From Aestuariispira ectoiniformans (lineage in GTDB: Bacteria; Pseudomonadota; Alphaproteobacteria; UBA8366; Aestuariispiraceae), in assembly GCF_025136295.1 (NCBI RefSeq), contig NZ_CP062788.1, positions 1,643,001-1,707,000 of the forward strand: a DNA stretch of 64,000 nt, read 5' to 3'. Positions 44,475-55,009 of this stretch are shown one piece after another. The number at the start of each line of letters is the position of its first letter. Positions within the stretch are counted from its first letter, which is position 1. The position numbers and the translations under genes were made by a program. The notes under the pieces were generated by a model. It was given only the letters and a program-made list of their open reading frames with translations. It was not told the origin of the DNA and did no database searches.

Positions 44475-45410
44475 ATGCGCGTTTCCTTGATCGTCTCAGC
44501 TTTGTTTCATGTGGCCGTCATTGTCGTGGCGATCTTTGGCCTGCCTTTCTGGAAACCGGACCCGATCGACATTCCACCGCCTGCGGTTGAGGTGGAGATC
44601 GTGTCGGACATTGAAGACACAGTGCCGGAACCTGAGCCGGAGGCTCCCAAGCCGCAGCCGAAACCGACAAAGGCTCCGCCGCCAAAGCCGACACCTCCGG
44701 CTCCCAAGCCTGAGCCTGCACCCGAGGAGGTGAAACCGGAGCCCAAGGCACAGCCTGAGCCGGAACCGGAAGTGGAACCCATTCCGGTCGAGAAACCCAA
44801 GGAACTCGAGCCGAAAAAGCCGGAACCCAAGAAGCCCGAACCGAAACCGGTGGAAAAACCGAAGACGGTTGTGAAGATGCCTCATCCTGCGGCCAAGCCG
44901 AAGGAGCCGCCGCGCGATGATTTCAGTTCGGTCCTGAAAACCGTTGAAAAACTGGAAGACAAGCCGCGCACGCCGAAGACACAGGATAAGCCGAAGAAGA
45001 AAGAGGAGCCGAAAAAAGCGGTCAGCCTCGAGGAAGCTTTGGCAAAGGCCCTGAAGAAAGACAATCAGCCAAAACGTAAGGATGACCGCAAGCCGCAGAT
45101 GGGCCAACGTCTGACGGATAGTGAGATGGATGCGGTCAAACAACAGATCGCCAGCAACTGGAACATTCAACCAGGGGCAAGAGACGCGGAAAACCTGATT
45201 GTGCGGTTGCGGGTTCTGGTGAACCCCGACATGTCCGTACGCAGTGTGCAGATCGTGGACAACGGCGAATCCAGTAATCCCTTCTGGGCGGCGGCTTCAC
45301 GTAGCGCGCGTACGGCAGTTTTGAAAAGCAGCCCGCTGGAATTGCCACCTGGAAAATACGATGTGTGGCAGGTGATCAACTTCACTTTTGACCCGAAACA
45401 GATGTTCTAG
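44475..45410 (+). CDS. tolA: Tol-Pal system protein TolA
   Basis: 311 residues: an N-terminal membrane helix (about 4-24), a long Pro/Lys/Glu domain II (45-190, e.g. KPTKAPPPKPTPPAPKPEPA) and a C-terminal domain III (QQIASNWNIQPGARD onward). TolA spans the periplasm to reach Pal/TolB. The repetitive central part is the one region of unusual base use in the cluster. Confidence 0.93.
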   Translation: MRVSLIVSALFHVAVIVVAIFGLPFWKPDPIDIPPPAVEVEIVSDIEDTVPEPEPEAPKPQPKPTKAPPPKPTPPAPKPEPAPEEVKPEPKAQPEPEPEVEPIPVEKPKELEPKKPEPKKPEPKPVEKPKTVVKMPHPAAKPKEPPRDDFSSVLKTVEKLEDKPRTPKTQDKPKKKEEPKKAVSLEEALAKALKKDNQPKRKDDRKPQMGQRLTDSEMDAVKQQIASNWNIQPGARDAENLIVRLRVLVNPDMSVRSVQIVDNGESSNPFWAAASRSARTAVLKSSPLELPPGKYDVWQVINFTFDPKQMF

Positions 45411-45591
45411 GGATTGATGCGGGTTTGCCCGGTGACGGGGAATCGCGCTATGGGCACAAGGGGATTTGGCGGCGGCCGGTCTGTCATTATTTTGCCTTTC
45501 TTTCCGGCAATAGTGCAGGCACAGTTGCGAGCCAAGGTAGGAAACGGTTGAAAGACCAGTGAATTTCAGATCCGGAAGAGGTTTCTAAAAG

Positions 45592-46935
45592 ATGATTGGG
45601 TTCCCGCAAGCGATTAAAAAGACCACTTGCATCGCCTTGGCAATGGCGGCTGCCATCGGCCTGGCCGGATTGACCCAGTCTGCCCGGGCGGAAGTGAATA
45701 TCGACATCACGCAGGGCAATGTTAAGCCGCTGCCGATTGCGATTACGGATTTCTTTGGCGGGGCACAGAAAGAAGCGGAGGTTGGTACCGATATCGCCAG
45801 CGTCATTTCAGCCGATCTGGAGCGCTCCGGTATTTTTGAACCGATCGACAAGGGCGCTTTTATCCAGTCGGTCGCCTCGATGAAAGTAAAACCCCGGTTT
45901 TCCGATTGGCGTGTGATCAACGCGCAGGCGTTGGTCAACGGGTCGATCAGCCTTCTCGATGACGGCCAGATTCGCGTTGAATTCCGCCTGTGGGATGTTT
46001 TTTCCGAAAGCCAAATGGTCGGTCAGGCCTTCGAGACGATCCCCAGCAACTGGCGGCGCGTATCGCATATGATCTCCGACATCATCTATAAACGCCTGAC
46101 CGGGGAAAGCGGCTACTTTGATTCCAAGATTGTCTATATTGCGGAAAGCGGCTCCAAGAAAAACCGGATCAAGCGGTTGGCGATCATGGACCAGGATGGT
46201 GCAAACCAGCGCTTCATGACGGACGGCCGCAGTCTCGTGCTGACCCCGCGCTTTTCGCCGAAACGTCACGAAATCACCTACCTCAGCTATTACAATAACA
46301 AGCCCCGCGTCTATCTGTTCAACATCGAGACCGGACGCCGGGAACTGCTGGGTAGTTTCAACGGTATGACCTTTGCCCCGCGCTTTTCGCCCGACGGCGA
46401 TTCGGTAATCATGAGCCATGCGGAACGCGGGAATTCCGATATTTACGTCATGGACCTGGCGACGCGCCGCCCGACGCGTCTGACAAGTGACCCTGCAATT
46501 GACACCTCGCCCTCCTATGCGCCCGACGGCAGCCAGATCGTTTTCAACTCCGACCGTGGCGGCAGTCCGCAACTTTACGTCATGGATTCTGATGGCGGGA
46601 ATGTGCGCCGTATTTCCTTTGGCAAGGGGGTATATTCCACACCGGTCTGGTCGCCGCGTGGCGATCTGATCGCTTTCACCAAGCAGACCGGCGGCCTGTT
46701 CTATATCGGTGTGATTCGCCCGGATGGCAGCGGTGAGCGCCTGTTGACCAAGAGTTTCCTTGATGAGGCGCCGACCTGGTCGCCCAATGGCCGTGTCCTG
46801 ATGTTCTTCCGTCAGGAACCGGGAGAGCGCGGTCGCACGCGTCTCTTTTCCGTGGATCTGACCGGATACAATCTGCGGGAAGTGGTAACTCCGGGTGATG
46901 CGTCGGACCCTGCGTGGTCCCCTCTGAACCCGTGA
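45592..46935 (+). CDS. tolB: Tol-Pal system protein TolB
   Basis: 447 residues. Signal peptide to about ARA (residue 38); N-terminal domain; then a six-bladed beta-propeller with repeats such as [20 protein letters not shown] and [20 protein letters not shown]. TolB binds Pal in the periplasm. A 181-base gap separates it from tolA, holding no ORF, so it may have its own promoter. Confidence 0.95.
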   Translation: MIGFPQAIKKTTCIALAMAAAIGLAGLTQSARAEVNIDITQGNVKPLPIAITDFFGGAQKEAEVGTDIASVISADLERSGIFEPIDKGAFIQSVASMKVKPRFSDWRVINAQALVNGSISLLDDGQIRVEFRLWDVFSESQMVGQAFETIPSNWRRVSHMISDIIYKRLTGESGYFDSKIVYIAESGSKKNRIKRLAIMDQDGANQRFMTDGRSLVLTPRFSPKRHEITYLSYYNNKPRVYLFNIETGRRELLGSFNGMTFAPRFSPDGDSVIMSHAERGNSDIYVMDLATRRPTRLTSDPAIDTSPSYAPDGSQIVFNSDRGGSPQLYVMDSDGGNVRRISFGKGVYSTPVWSPRGDLIAFTKQTGGLFYIGVIRPDGSGERLLTKSFLDEAPTWSPNGRVLMFFRQEPGERGRTRLFSVDLTGYNLREVVTPGDASDPAWSPLNP

Positions 46936-47147
46936 TCGGGCATGGGCAAAGATGCAACACCGCAAAAAATACAGAAAATTTAACTAAATAGGGACTTGAA
47001 TTATCCGGCCCTACGCTTGAATATCCGATCGATGCATGTTTAATATTGTGCGAGGCACAAATCGGCCCGGCCGAATAATTGTGCAACCGGGGTTTGAGGA
47101 AGCTGTTTTTTGGTAATGGCTTCGGCACTAGTATCAGGGGATGCTAA

Positions 47148-47684
47148 ATGCGCTTTAAGATTTTAAGTTTACTGGCTGCACTGTTCTTGGTTGCGGCTTG
47201 CTCCACGGGCGCGGATGAATCCGCAAGCGGCAGCAGCGATGGTGGGGCTACTGCTTCGTCCGCTGGCAGCAACGGTTCGTCTGTTTCCTCCAGCGGCGTC
47301 GATGACGTTGTCGCTGGTTCTGAACGTGAATTCCTTGTTAAAGTTGGCGATCGCGTCTTCTTTAACTTTGATGAATCCAACCTGCGTTCCAACGCACAGG
47401 ACACGCTGGCCAAACAGGCTGCGTGGCTGCTGAAATATCCGCAGGTTATGATTCAGGTTGAAGGTCACTGCGATGAACGCGGTACCCGTGAATACAACCT
47501 GGCACTGGGTGAGCGTCGTGCGAACTCTGTGAAAGAATACCTGGTTAGCCTGGGCGTTTCCGCAGATCGTATTTCCACGATCTCCTACGGTAAAGAGCGT
47601 CCGGCGGTTGAAGGTTCCAATGCGGAAGCATGGGCTCAGAACCGTCGTGGTGTTACCCGTATCGTTAGCGGCGCAAGCAGCTAA
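47148..47684 (+). CDS. pal: Peptidoglycan-associated lipoprotein Pal
   Basis: 178 residues. A lipobox LVAAC at 14-18 (lipidated C18), a Ser/Gly-rich linker (20-55), then an OmpA domain with VEGHCDERGTREYNLALGER and the peptidoglycan-binding D and R. It anchors the outer membrane to the wall. 212 bases after tolB. Confidence 0.97.
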   Translation: MRFKILSLLAALFLVAACSTGADESASGSSDGGATASSAGSNGSSVSSSGVDDVVAGSEREFLVKVGDRVFFNFDESNLRSNAQDTLAKQAAWLLKYPQVMIQVEGHCDERGTREYNLALGERRANSVKEYLVSLGVSADRISTISYGKERPAVEGSNAEAWAQNRRGVTRIVSGASS

Positions 47685-47710
47685 GGCAACCGGTACAAAC
47701 GGTTTAGTGT

Positions 47711-47739
47711 AAGGCAGGCCGCGAAAGCGCGCCTGCCTT
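47711..47739 (+). terminator. Hairpin after pal
   Basis: AAGGCAGGC and GCCTGCCTT flank CGCGAAAGCGC, giving a long GC-rich stem followed by ATTCTTG. It lies 27 bases past the pal stop and probably ends most pal messages. Confidence 0.7.
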
Positions 47740-47811
47740 ATTCTTGCCTGAAAAGTCTCCTATTTTTGCAGGCAAGATGCATTTGGTTGATTAAGATCGG
47801 TCTCGTTGGTG

Positions 47812-48861
47812 ATGATGGTACAAAGCTTTCCCGCAGTTGATTCGGTTTCCTTCGTGCGTCGCGCAAAACACTGTCTTGCGGCTGCCGTTGTCGCGACATC
47901 CGTTATTGCGGTGTCTCCTGCTGCTTTTGCACAGGACAACAACCAACAGCTTCAGCACCAGATCCAACTGTTGCGCCGGGAGTTGACCGATATCCAGAAG
48001 GTCGTGTTCAAAGGCGTGGCTCCGGCCTCTGTCGCGCCGTCTGCAACCTCGGCAACCGGTGGTGACGTTCCGGCCTCCATTGCAGGTCGCCTGCAGGTGA
48101 AAATGCAGGAGCTGGATGAACAGCTTCGCGACCTGAATGGCCGCTATGAAGAGATGGATAACCGTATCCGCCGTGTGGAAACGCGCCTGGACAAGCTGGT
48201 GGAAGACATAGATTTCCGCCTGCGTGCTTTGGAAGACGGTGGCGTTGCGGCAGGTAATGCCGGTCAACAGCAACAGACCACGCCGCAGGTGTCCTCCAAC
48301 ACGTCGACGGCGGCAACCGGGGGCGACGGCACGGAAACAACCATTATTTCATCGCAAGGTGCGCAGGGGCCTGCTGCCCCGCATACATTGGGCACTTTGA
48401 GCCAGTCCGACCTTCAGGCCGTACAGCCCGGTACCCAGACGGCGAGCGCAAACCCGACGCCTGCCGCTGTCGCGAATACGCCCAAGGGGCAATATGACCA
48501 GGCGATGAGCCTGTTGCATCAGCATGATTTCGACGGTGCGGAAAAGGCTCTGCGCGGTTTCCTGGACCAGTATCCGGAAGATAAACTGGTCGGCAATGCG
48601 AAATATTGGCTAGGTGAAACCTACTATGCCCGCCAGAAATATGCAGAAGCCGCACGTGTTTTCAGCGACGCCTATATGAAGGACAAGCAGGGAACAAAAG
48701 CCACGCACAGTCTTTTGAAACTGGCGATGTCTCTCGAACAGATCGGGCAGACCGACGCGTCCTGCGTTGCGTATCAGGAGCTGATCAGCAAACATGGTGA
48801 TGCAGAGCCGCGCATTCTCGACCGCGCCCGTTCTGCCCGCAAGAAACTCAAGTGTCAGTAA
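47812..48861 (+). CDS. cpoB: Cell division coordinator CpoB (YbgF)
   Basis: About 349 residues. Signal peptide ending near AFAQ; a coiled-coil N-domain (QQLQHQIQLLRRELTDIQKV) that trimerises; a Ser/Thr/Gln linker; and a TPR domain (YDQAMSLLHQHDFDGAEKAL; KYAEAARVFSDAYMKDK). CpoB links Tol and PBP1B in cell-wall synthesis. TTG, GTG, ATG, ATG are four successive in-frame starts at 47806-47815; the first ATG is taken. Confidence 0.88.
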   Translation: MMVQSFPAVDSVSFVRRAKHCLAAAVVATSVIAVSPAAFAQDNNQQLQHQIQLLRRELTDIQKVVFKGVAPASVAPSATSATGGDVPASIAGRLQVKMQELDEQLRDLNGRYEEMDNRIRRVETRLDKLVEDIDFRLRALEDGGVAAGNAGQQQQTTPQVSSNTSTAATGGDGTETTIISSQGAQGPAAPHTLGTLSQSDLQAVQPGTQTASANPTPAAVANTPKGQYDQAMSLLHQHDFDGAEKALRGFLDQYPEDKLVGNAKYWLGETYYARQKYAEAARVFSDAYMKDKQGTKATHSLLKLAMSLEQIGQTDASCVAYQELISKHGDAEPRILDRARSARKKLKCQ

Positions 48862-48899
48862 AGGCGCGGCCTGACTGGCGCTAGGACCGGCAGGACAGT

Positions 48900-50231
48900 A
48901 TGGCGCCGCTGACCCAGGAAGAATTCTCAGACTATATGGCCACCTGTATGCCCGAAGGTATGCCGGTGGCCCTTGCCTGTTCGGGCGGGCCGGACAGTAT
49001 GGCGCTTGCTCTTCTGCTGCGGGATTGGTGTGAAGACAGAAATGCTTCCCTGACTGCCCTCATTGTCGATCATGGCCTGCGCCCGGAATCTGCTCAGGAA
49101 GCCGCCCAGGTGAGGGGCTGGCTGGCCGAGGCGGATGTAGAGGCCCAAATCCTCACGCGCACTGATGATGAACCAATCAAAAGCGATATCCAAAACCGGG
49201 CGCGAAGCCTGCGCTATTCACTGCTGACCGATTGGTGCAGGGCGAACGAGGTGCGTGACCTCTTCCTGGCGCACCACCTTGATGATCAGGCGGAGACCTT
49301 CATGATCCGTCTGGCGCGGGGGAGCGGCGTTGACGGATTGGCGGTGATGACCCCGCATGAGATTCGCCAGGGGGTAAACCTGCATCGCCCCTTATTGTCG
49401 GTGCCCAAGGCGCGGCTTGTGGCGATATTGGATGAGGCAGGGCAAGACTATGTGCGCGACCCCAGTAACGAAAGCGATGCCTTCACCCGTGTGCGCTGGC
49501 GTAAATTGATGCCCGGTCTGGCTGAAGAGGGGCTGACGGCGGAACGCCTTCACGCAACGGCAATGCATATGCAACGGGCGAGCGCAGCGCTTGCGTCACA
49601 GCGCCAACGCCATCTCGACCGAAGTGGTCGCCTGTTTCCGGATGGCAGTTGCCGCCTCGTATTGAAAAGCTTCCTCGACGCCGATGACGATATCATCCTG
49701 CGTAGTCTGGCCTTTGTACTGCAGGCAATGACGGGGGCCGATTATGTGCCCCGGTTCGGTTCACTCTCACGGGTGCTGGGCGAACTAAAATCTACCTTGT
49801 TAAGAGACGGTCAAGGTTTCGATAGTACCTTGGCAGGGTGCCGGCTGGCCCTGCGTAGAGATGTCCTTTGGATTGCCAGGGAATTTGCGGCGATCGGCGA
49901 GGATCTTCCTCTGAACAAAGTTGGCCGGATGCAATGGGATGGGCGGTTTGACGTTGATGTGCAGGTGACAATGCCCGGCTTCCGTCTAGGGCCGTTAGGA
50001 CCCGATGGATGGCAAGGCCTGCGGCGGTCCCACCCGGACTTCGTTGTGAAAACCGCACATTTCCCGGCGTTTGTACGGCATGTATGGCCGGGGCTGTGGC
50101 AAGGTGACGCACTGGTTGAGCCGATTTGGCCTCTTGACGGCCAAGTCGCTGAAAAAATGGTAATTCAGCTTCGATCCGGGCGGTTCTTTGGGAGTTCGGC
50201 CTTTTCAAGCCCTGCCTGGAACACTATGTAA
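48900..50231 (+). CDS. tilS: tRNA(Ile)-lysidine synthase
   Basis: 443 residues. PP-loop SGGPDS at 28-33 and the AHHLDDQAETFMIRLARGSG motif define TilS, which makes lysidine at C34 of tRNA-Ile so that it reads AUA. The C-domain is more divergent, as is normal. It lies between cpoB and ftsH, a conserved order. Confidence 0.94.
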   Translation: MAPLTQEEFSDYMATCMPEGMPVALACSGGPDSMALALLLRDWCEDRNASLTALIVDHGLRPESAQEAAQVRGWLAEADVEAQILTRTDDEPIKSDIQNRARSLRYSLLTDWCRANEVRDLFLAHHLDDQAETFMIRLARGSGVDGLAVMTPHEIRQGVNLHRPLLSVPKARLVAILDEAGQDYVRDPSNESDAFTRVRWRKLMPGLAEEGLTAERLHATAMHMQRASAALASQRQRHLDRSGRLFPDGSCRLVLKSFLDADDDIILRSLAFVLQAMTGADYVPRFGSLSRVLGELKSTLLRDGQGFDSTLAGCRLALRRDVLWIAREFAAIGEDLPLNKVGRMQWDGRFDVDVQVTMPGFRLGPLGPDGWQGLRRSHPDFVVKTAHFPAFVRHVWPGLWQGDALVEPIWPLDGQVAEKMVIQLRSGRFFGSSAFSSPAWNTM

Positions 50232-50305
50232 AGGGGCGGAACGCTGGACGTAAAGGGTGCTTTGGTGTTCAATGCGCGAGCGTGGAACGGAAGGGTTAAG
50301 TTCAA

Positions 50306-52228
50306 GTGAATATTTTCGGCAGAAATCTGGCATTGTGGATCATCATCATTTTGTTGATGGTGTTTCTCTTTAACGTCTTTCAGTCAAACAGTCCGCAGGG
50401 CAACGCGCAGAATATGCCCTATTCGGAATTTGTCTCCCAGGTGGATGACGGGGCGGTCAAGGACGTCACGATCAAGGGACCGGAAATTACCGGCCATCTT
50501 GAAAGCGGACCTTCTTTCAAGACCTATTCCCCGAACGACCCCACGCTGGTGCAGCGCCTGACCAAAAACGGCGTGACTGTACAGGCTGCACCGCCGGAAG
50601 ATGGTATGCCGACCCTGTTCACGTTGCTGCTGAACTGGTTCCCGATGCTGCTGCTGATCGGTGTGTGGATTTTCTTCATGCGCCAGATGCAGGGCGGTGG
50701 TGGCAAGGCCATGGGCTTTGGCAAGTCCAAGGCCAAACTGCTGAACGAGAAACTTGGCCGGGTTACCTTTGAAGACGTCGCCGGTATCGATGAGGCGAAA
50801 CTGGAACTGCAGGAAGTTGTTGAGTTCCTGCGCGACCCGCAGAAATTCCAGCGTCTGGGCGGTAAGATCCCGAAAGGCGTTCTGCTTGTCGGTCCTCCGG
50901 GTACCGGTAAGACCCTGACGGCTCGCGCGGTTGCCGGTGAGGCGAATGTTCCCTTCTTCACCATCTCCGGTTCTGACTTCGTGGAAATGTTTGTTGGTGT
51001 CGGTGCGTCGCGTGTCCGCGATATGTTTGAACAGGGCAAGAAAAACGCACCCTGCATTATCTTCATCGACGAAATCGACGCTGTTGGCCGCCATCGTGGT
51101 GCTGGCCTTGGCGGCGGTAACGACGAACGTGAGCAGACCCTCAACCAGTTGCTGGTGGAGATGGACGGCTTTGAGGCCAATGAAGGTGTGATCCTGATTG
51201 CCGCTACCAACCGTCCGGACGTGCTGGACCCGGCGTTGCTGCGTCCGGGCCGCTTCGACCGTCAGGTTGTTGTGCCGAACCCGGATATCCTGGGCCGTGA
51301 AAAGATTTTGAAAGTGCACATGCGCAAAGTGCCGCTGGCGCCCGATGTGGATGCCCGTGTGGTCGCACGCGGAACCCCCGGTTTCTCCGGTGCGGATCTG
51401 GCGAACCTGGTGAATGAGGCCGCCCTTATGGCCGCTCGCCGCAATCGCCGCGTGGTTACCATGCAGGAATTCGAAGACGCCAAGGACAAGGTTATGATGG
51501 GCGCGGAACGCCGCTCCATGGTCATGACCGAAGACGAGAAAAAGCTGACGGCCTATCACGAGGCAGGTCATGCGGTGGTGATGCTGCACGCCAAGGGCCA
51601 TGAGCCTCTGCATAAGGTCACTATTATTCCGCGCGGTCGTGCCCTGGGTGTGACTATGTGGCTGCCGGAACGCGACAAGCTTTCCCAGTCCGAAACCGAA
51701 CTGAAAGCACAGTTGCAGAGCATGTTCGGTGGCCGTGTTGCCGAAGAGATGATCTTCGGTAAGGAGAATGTGACTACCGGGGCTTCCAACGACATCATGC
51801 AGGCGACCCGTATCGCCCGTAAGATGGTCACGGAATTCGGTTTCTCCGACAAGCTTGGCCGCCTGCGTTACAGCGATAATGAAGAGGAAGTCTTCCTGGG
51901 CCATAGCGTAACCCAGAAGAAGAATATCTCTGATGCGACCGCCAAGTTGATCGACGAGGAAATCCGTCGGTTGGTGGAAGAAGGTGAAGCGGGTGCCCGC
52001 GACATTCTTGAGAAGTTCAAGAATGAACTGGAAGCGATTGCCCAGGGGCTGCTGGAATACGAAACCCTCGACCGTGACGAAGTCGATGCGCTCATCCGTG
52101 GTGAAAAAATCCGCGAAGGTGGCGACGACGGTGGCGCGGCTTCCGGTGGGGAACACAAGAAGTCCAAGACTTCCGTTCCGACCTCCGATGGTCCGGTTGG
52201 TGTGGGGCCGAACCCCGAACCGGCCTGA
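50306..52228 (+). CDS. ftsH: ATP-dependent zinc metalloprotease FtsH
   Basis: 640 residues from a GTG start. Two membrane helices (9-24 and 104-124) flank a small periplasmic domain; Walker A GPPGTGKT at 196-203; SRH and Walker B ([12 protein letters not shown]); and the zinc site HEAGH near residue 420. It degrades membrane proteins and regulators such as LpxC or sigma32. A terminator follows. Confidence 0.97.
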   Translation: MNIFGRNLALWIIIILLMVFLFNVFQSNSPQGNAQNMPYSEFVSQVDDGAVKDVTIKGPEITGHLESGPSFKTYSPNDPTLVQRLTKNGVTVQAAPPEDGMPTLFTLLLNWFPMLLLIGVWIFFMRQMQGGGGKAMGFGKSKAKLLNEKLGRVTFEDVAGIDEAKLELQEVVEFLRDPQKFQRLGGKIPKGVLLVGPPGTGKTLTARAVAGEANVPFFTISGSDFVEMFVGVGASRVRDMFEQGKKNAPCIIFIDEIDAVGRHRGAGLGGGNDEREQTLNQLLVEMDGFEANEGVILIAATNRPDVLDPALLRPGRFDRQVVVPNPDILGREKILKVHMRKVPLAPDVDARVVARGTPGFSGADLANLVNEAALMAARRNRRVVTMQEFEDAKDKVMMGAERRSMVMTEDEKKLTAYHEAGHAVVMLHAKGHEPLHKVTIIPRGRALGVTMWLPERDKLSQSETELKAQLQSMFGGRVAEEMIFGKENVTTGASNDIMQATRIARKMVTEFGFSDKLGRLRYSDNEEEVFLGHSVTQKKNISDATAKLIDEEIRRLVEEGEAGARDILEKFKNELEAIAQGLLEYETLDRDEVDALIRGEKIREGGDDGGAASGGEHKKSKTSVPTSDGPVGVGPNPEPA

Positions 52229-52251
52229 CGGACAGTCGGGAAGACCTGATA

Positions 52252-52280
52252 AAAACCCGGTGCCTTGCACCGGGTTTTTT
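52252..52280 (+). terminator. Intrinsic terminator of ftsH
   Basis: ACCCGGTGC-CTT-GCACCGGGT is a perfect 9-bp stem with A-run before and six T after. It also ends the convergent LysR gene, whose stop codon is directly beyond. Confidence 0.9.
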
Positions 52281-52282
52281 CG

Positions 52283-53239
52283 TTATTTGACGTTCTGTCT
52301 GTGGCCGGGATGACCGTTGTGACCTGTACCGGCGGATGCATGGCCGGGGTCTTGCAGCCATTGCCTGAATGTTTCCAGATGAGGGTGATCTTCCGCCCGG
52401 CGATGACTGACCAGATAATAGGACCCTACCTTTAATGGCGGGACATCCAGGGGGGCTACAAGGCGGCCCGCGGCCATATCTTCCTTAACCAGGCTGATGT
52501 CGCCCAACACGATCCCCTGGCCCGAAGCCGCGGCATGCAGGGCGATATCAAGATAATCGAAGGCAACCATCTTTCGGGCTTTCAGGTCGGGATAGCCGAA
52601 TTGCTCAAGCCAATAGCTCCAGTCGTCATGTGATTTGAAGCACAGGCAGTTCAGCAACGTGTGATTGGCCAGGTCATCGACTGTATCAAGCGGCGGTGCT
52701 GTTTCCAGATAAGACGGTGCGCAGAGAGGGACCATCCATTCCTCGGCAATCTCGTCGAAACGCAGGCTTGGTCTGGGCTCGGGCCGGATATAGTCGACTG
52801 CATAGATAATCCCTGCGTTGAAGTCCTCGGTGTCCGGGTCAAAGAAATGCCAGGATGTGGTGAGATTGATGTCGATTTCGGGGTGGCTTGTCTGAAACAG
52901 ATGCAATTGCGGTATCAACCACCGTACTGCCAGCGATGGCGGAACCTTGATCCGCAGTTCCTCGTCGGCCTTGTTGGCCTCCCGCATCGCCTGGGTCAAT
53001 TGCCCGAAGGCGTCTTGAAAGGCAGGCAGCAACATCTCGCCTTTGCGTGTCAGCGTGAGGCGTCTTTGGCTTCGGTCGAACAGGGGAAAACCCAGATGTT
53101 CCTCCAACGCCTTGATCTGGCGGCTGACCGCGCCCTGCGTGACATTCAGTTCATCGGCCGCTTCGGCGAGGCTGGTATGACTGGCGGCGGCGGTGAAGGC
53201 GCGCATTGCATTCAGAGGAAGGTTTGCGAGTTTTACCAT
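52283..53239 (-). CDS. LysR-family regulator, GcvA type
   Basis: 318 residues. LPLNAMRAFTAAASHTSLAE and ELNVTQGAVSRQIKALEEHL are the GcvA-like helix-turn-helix; the effector domain has the usual LPPSLAVRWLIP-like segment. The target is not known. It is divergent from the first DUF1127 gene by 97 bases and convergent with ftsH. Confidence 0.87.
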   Translation of the reverse strand: MVKLANLPLNAMRAFTAAASHTSLAEAADELNVTQGAVSRQIKALEEHLGFPLFDRSQRRLTLTRKGEMLLPAFQDAFGQLTQAMREANKADEELRIKVPPSLAVRWLIPQLHLFQTSHPEIDINLTTSWHFFDPDTEDFNAGIIYAVDYIRPEPRPSLRFDEIAEEWMVPLCAPSYLETAPPLDTVDDLANHTLLNCLCFKSHDDWSYWLEQFGYPDLKARKMVAFDYLDIALHAAASGQGIVLGDISLVKEDMAAGRLVAPLDVPPLKVGSYYLVSHRRAEDHPHLETFRQWLQDPGHASAGTGHNGHPGHRQNVK

Positions 53240-53336
53240 CTATGAGTTTTTCTCAATTTAATTCTTATGAATAGTCGATATTAAACGGAATAGCCAAAGC
53301 ATATCATGATTATGGGTAAAGTCATGAGGTGATGCT

Positions 53337-53567
53337 ATGTTTGTGACAGAAAGAGTTGAGGACTGTTGCGCCACGGTGTTTCGTAACACGGATACAGGGT
53401 GGTTTTCAGGCTTGTGGCATCGTTATCTGATCGCGCGTCAGGAACGGGAGGCGATAGCGCGCCTTGCCCGGTCCGGGCCCCACTTGTTGGCGGATATTGG
53501 CCTGCCGCCGATGGGGTGCCGGGGGCCGCAAGTCGAAAGTGATCCACTTTTGCGCTTCATGCCATGA
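53337..53567 (+). CDS. DUF1127-family small protein
   Basis: 76 residues. [20 protein letters not shown] followed by [11 protein letters not shown] is the YjiS/DUF1127 pattern. These proteins influence RNA turnover or metabolism and are often stress- or carbon-regulated. GAGG precedes the ATG. It is divergent from LysR and 85 bases before glmM. Confidence 0.78.
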   Translation: MFVTERVEDCCATVFRNTDTGWFSGLWHRYLIARQEREAIARLARSGPHLLADIGLPPMGCRGPQVESDPLLRFMP

Positions 53568-53652
53568 GATTTACAGACTTGCCGATTTTCCGGGAAGGGG
53601 GTACCACAAAAGAAGGAAATGCTGCTGCAAGAATAACGATAGGCTGTCCAAC

Positions 53653-54999
53653 ATGGCGCGGAAATATTTTGGTACCGATGGCATCCGCGGTACTGCCAAT
53701 ATTCACCCCATCACCCCTGATCTGGTTTTAAGGCTGGCCTTGGCCGCCGGTCGGCATTTCAGGCGCGGTGAGCATCGGCACAAGGTGGTGATTGGCAAGG
53801 ATACCCGGCTTAGCGGTTATATGCTGGAACCGGCGCTGGCGGCCGGGTTCACCTCGACCGGCATGGACGTCTTCATGGTCGGGCCGATCCCGACACCGGC
53901 GGTCGCCATGCTGACGCGGTCCCTGCGCTGTGACCTTGGCGTGATGATTTCCGCCTCCCACAATCCGTTTCAGGATAATGGCATCAAGCTTTTCGGGCCG
54001 GACGGGTTCAAGCTGTCGGACAGCGATGAGGAGGCCATCGAGGCCCTGATGGACGCACCGGCGGAGGATCTCGCCCATCCTACCAAACTGGGCCGGGCCA
54101 TGCGTCTGGAAGATGCACGCGGCCGTTACATGGAATTCGTGAAACAGAGCTTCCCGTCCGGGCTGACGCTGGAAGGGCTGAAGATCGTCGTGGATTGCGC
54201 CCATGGCGCGGCCTACAAGGTTGCGCCGGAAGTTCTGTTTGAGCTTGGGGCGGAGGTTATCCCCATTGCGGTTCAGCCGACCGGCACCAACATCAATGAC
54301 CGTTGCGGCGCAACGGCACCAGCGGTCATGTGTGAACAGGTCGTTTCCCACGGGGCTGATCTCGGGATCGCCCTGGATGGGGATGCGGACCGGTTGATCG
54401 TTTGTGACGAAACCGGACATGTTCTGGACGGCGATCAGGTCATGGGGCTGGTCGCAACGTCACTTGCCAAGCGTGACCAGATGCGCGGACCCCTTGTGGC
54501 GACGGTCATGTCCAACCTTGGGCTGGAACGTCATTTGAAAAGCCTTGGTATTGATATGCAGCGCACCCCGGTCGGCGACCGGTATGTGGTTGAGGCGATG
54601 CGCGAGATGAATTGCAATCTGGGTGGGGAGCAATCCGGCCATATCGTTCTGGGCGACCATGCGACGACCGGGGACGGCCTTGTCGCCGCGCTGCAGGTTC
54701 TGGCCGTGCTGGTGGAGCAGGGCGGACCGATGAGCACGCTGGGCCGGGTTTTCGAACCCGTGCCGCAGTTGTTGCAGAATGTCCGTTTTGACGGTGCGAA
54801 GGGGCAGCCGCTGGACCATGATGATGTTCAGTCCGCAATCAAGGCAGGCGAAGAACGTCTGGCGGGAAGCGGTCGCGTCTTGATCCGAAAATCGGGGACG
54901 GAGCCGGTTATCCGTGTGATGGCAGAAGGAGATGACGAGGCCATGGTTGGCGCCGTCGTGTCCGACATCTGTGCTGCCATCGAAAGTGCCAGCCGATAA
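53653..54999 (+). CDS. glmM: Phosphoglucosamine mutase
   Basis: 448 residues. [16 protein letters not shown], the phosphoserine S102 in [12 protein letters not shown], metal loop DGDADRL and the C-terminal [15 protein letters not shown] are complete. GlmM makes glucosamine-1-phosphate for peptidoglycan. A longer frame from 53464 overlaps the DUF1127 gene and is rejected for length and start. Confidence 0.96.
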   Translation: MARKYFGTDGIRGTANIHPITPDLVLRLALAAGRHFRRGEHRHKVVIGKDTRLSGYMLEPALAAGFTSTGMDVFMVGPIPTPAVAMLTRSLRCDLGVMISASHNPFQDNGIKLFGPDGFKLSDSDEEAIEALMDAPAEDLAHPTKLGRAMRLEDARGRYMEFVKQSFPSGLTLEGLKIVVDCAHGAAYKVAPEVLFELGAEVIPIAVQPTGTNINDRCGATAPAVMCEQVVSHGADLGIALDGDADRLIVCDETGHVLDGDQVMGLVATSLAKRDQMRGPLVATVMSNLGLERHLKSLGIDMQRTPVGDRYVVEAMREMNCNLGGEQSGHIVLGDHATTGDGLVAALQVLAVLVEQGGPMSTLGRVFEPVPQLLQNVRFDGAKGQPLDHDDVQSAIKAGEERLAGSGRVLIRKSGTEPVIRVMAEGDDEAMVGAVVSDICAAIESASR

Positions 55000-55009
55000 C
55001 GGGCCTCTC

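Noticed and set aside
50384-52270. A 628-codon minus-strand frame over ftsH
   Set aside because: Antisense shadow of ftsH; no recognisable motif.
53464-53652. Upstream extension of glmM
   Set aside because: Extra 63 codons overlap the DUF1127 gene, lack family similarity, and the [13 protein letters not shown] start is canonical.
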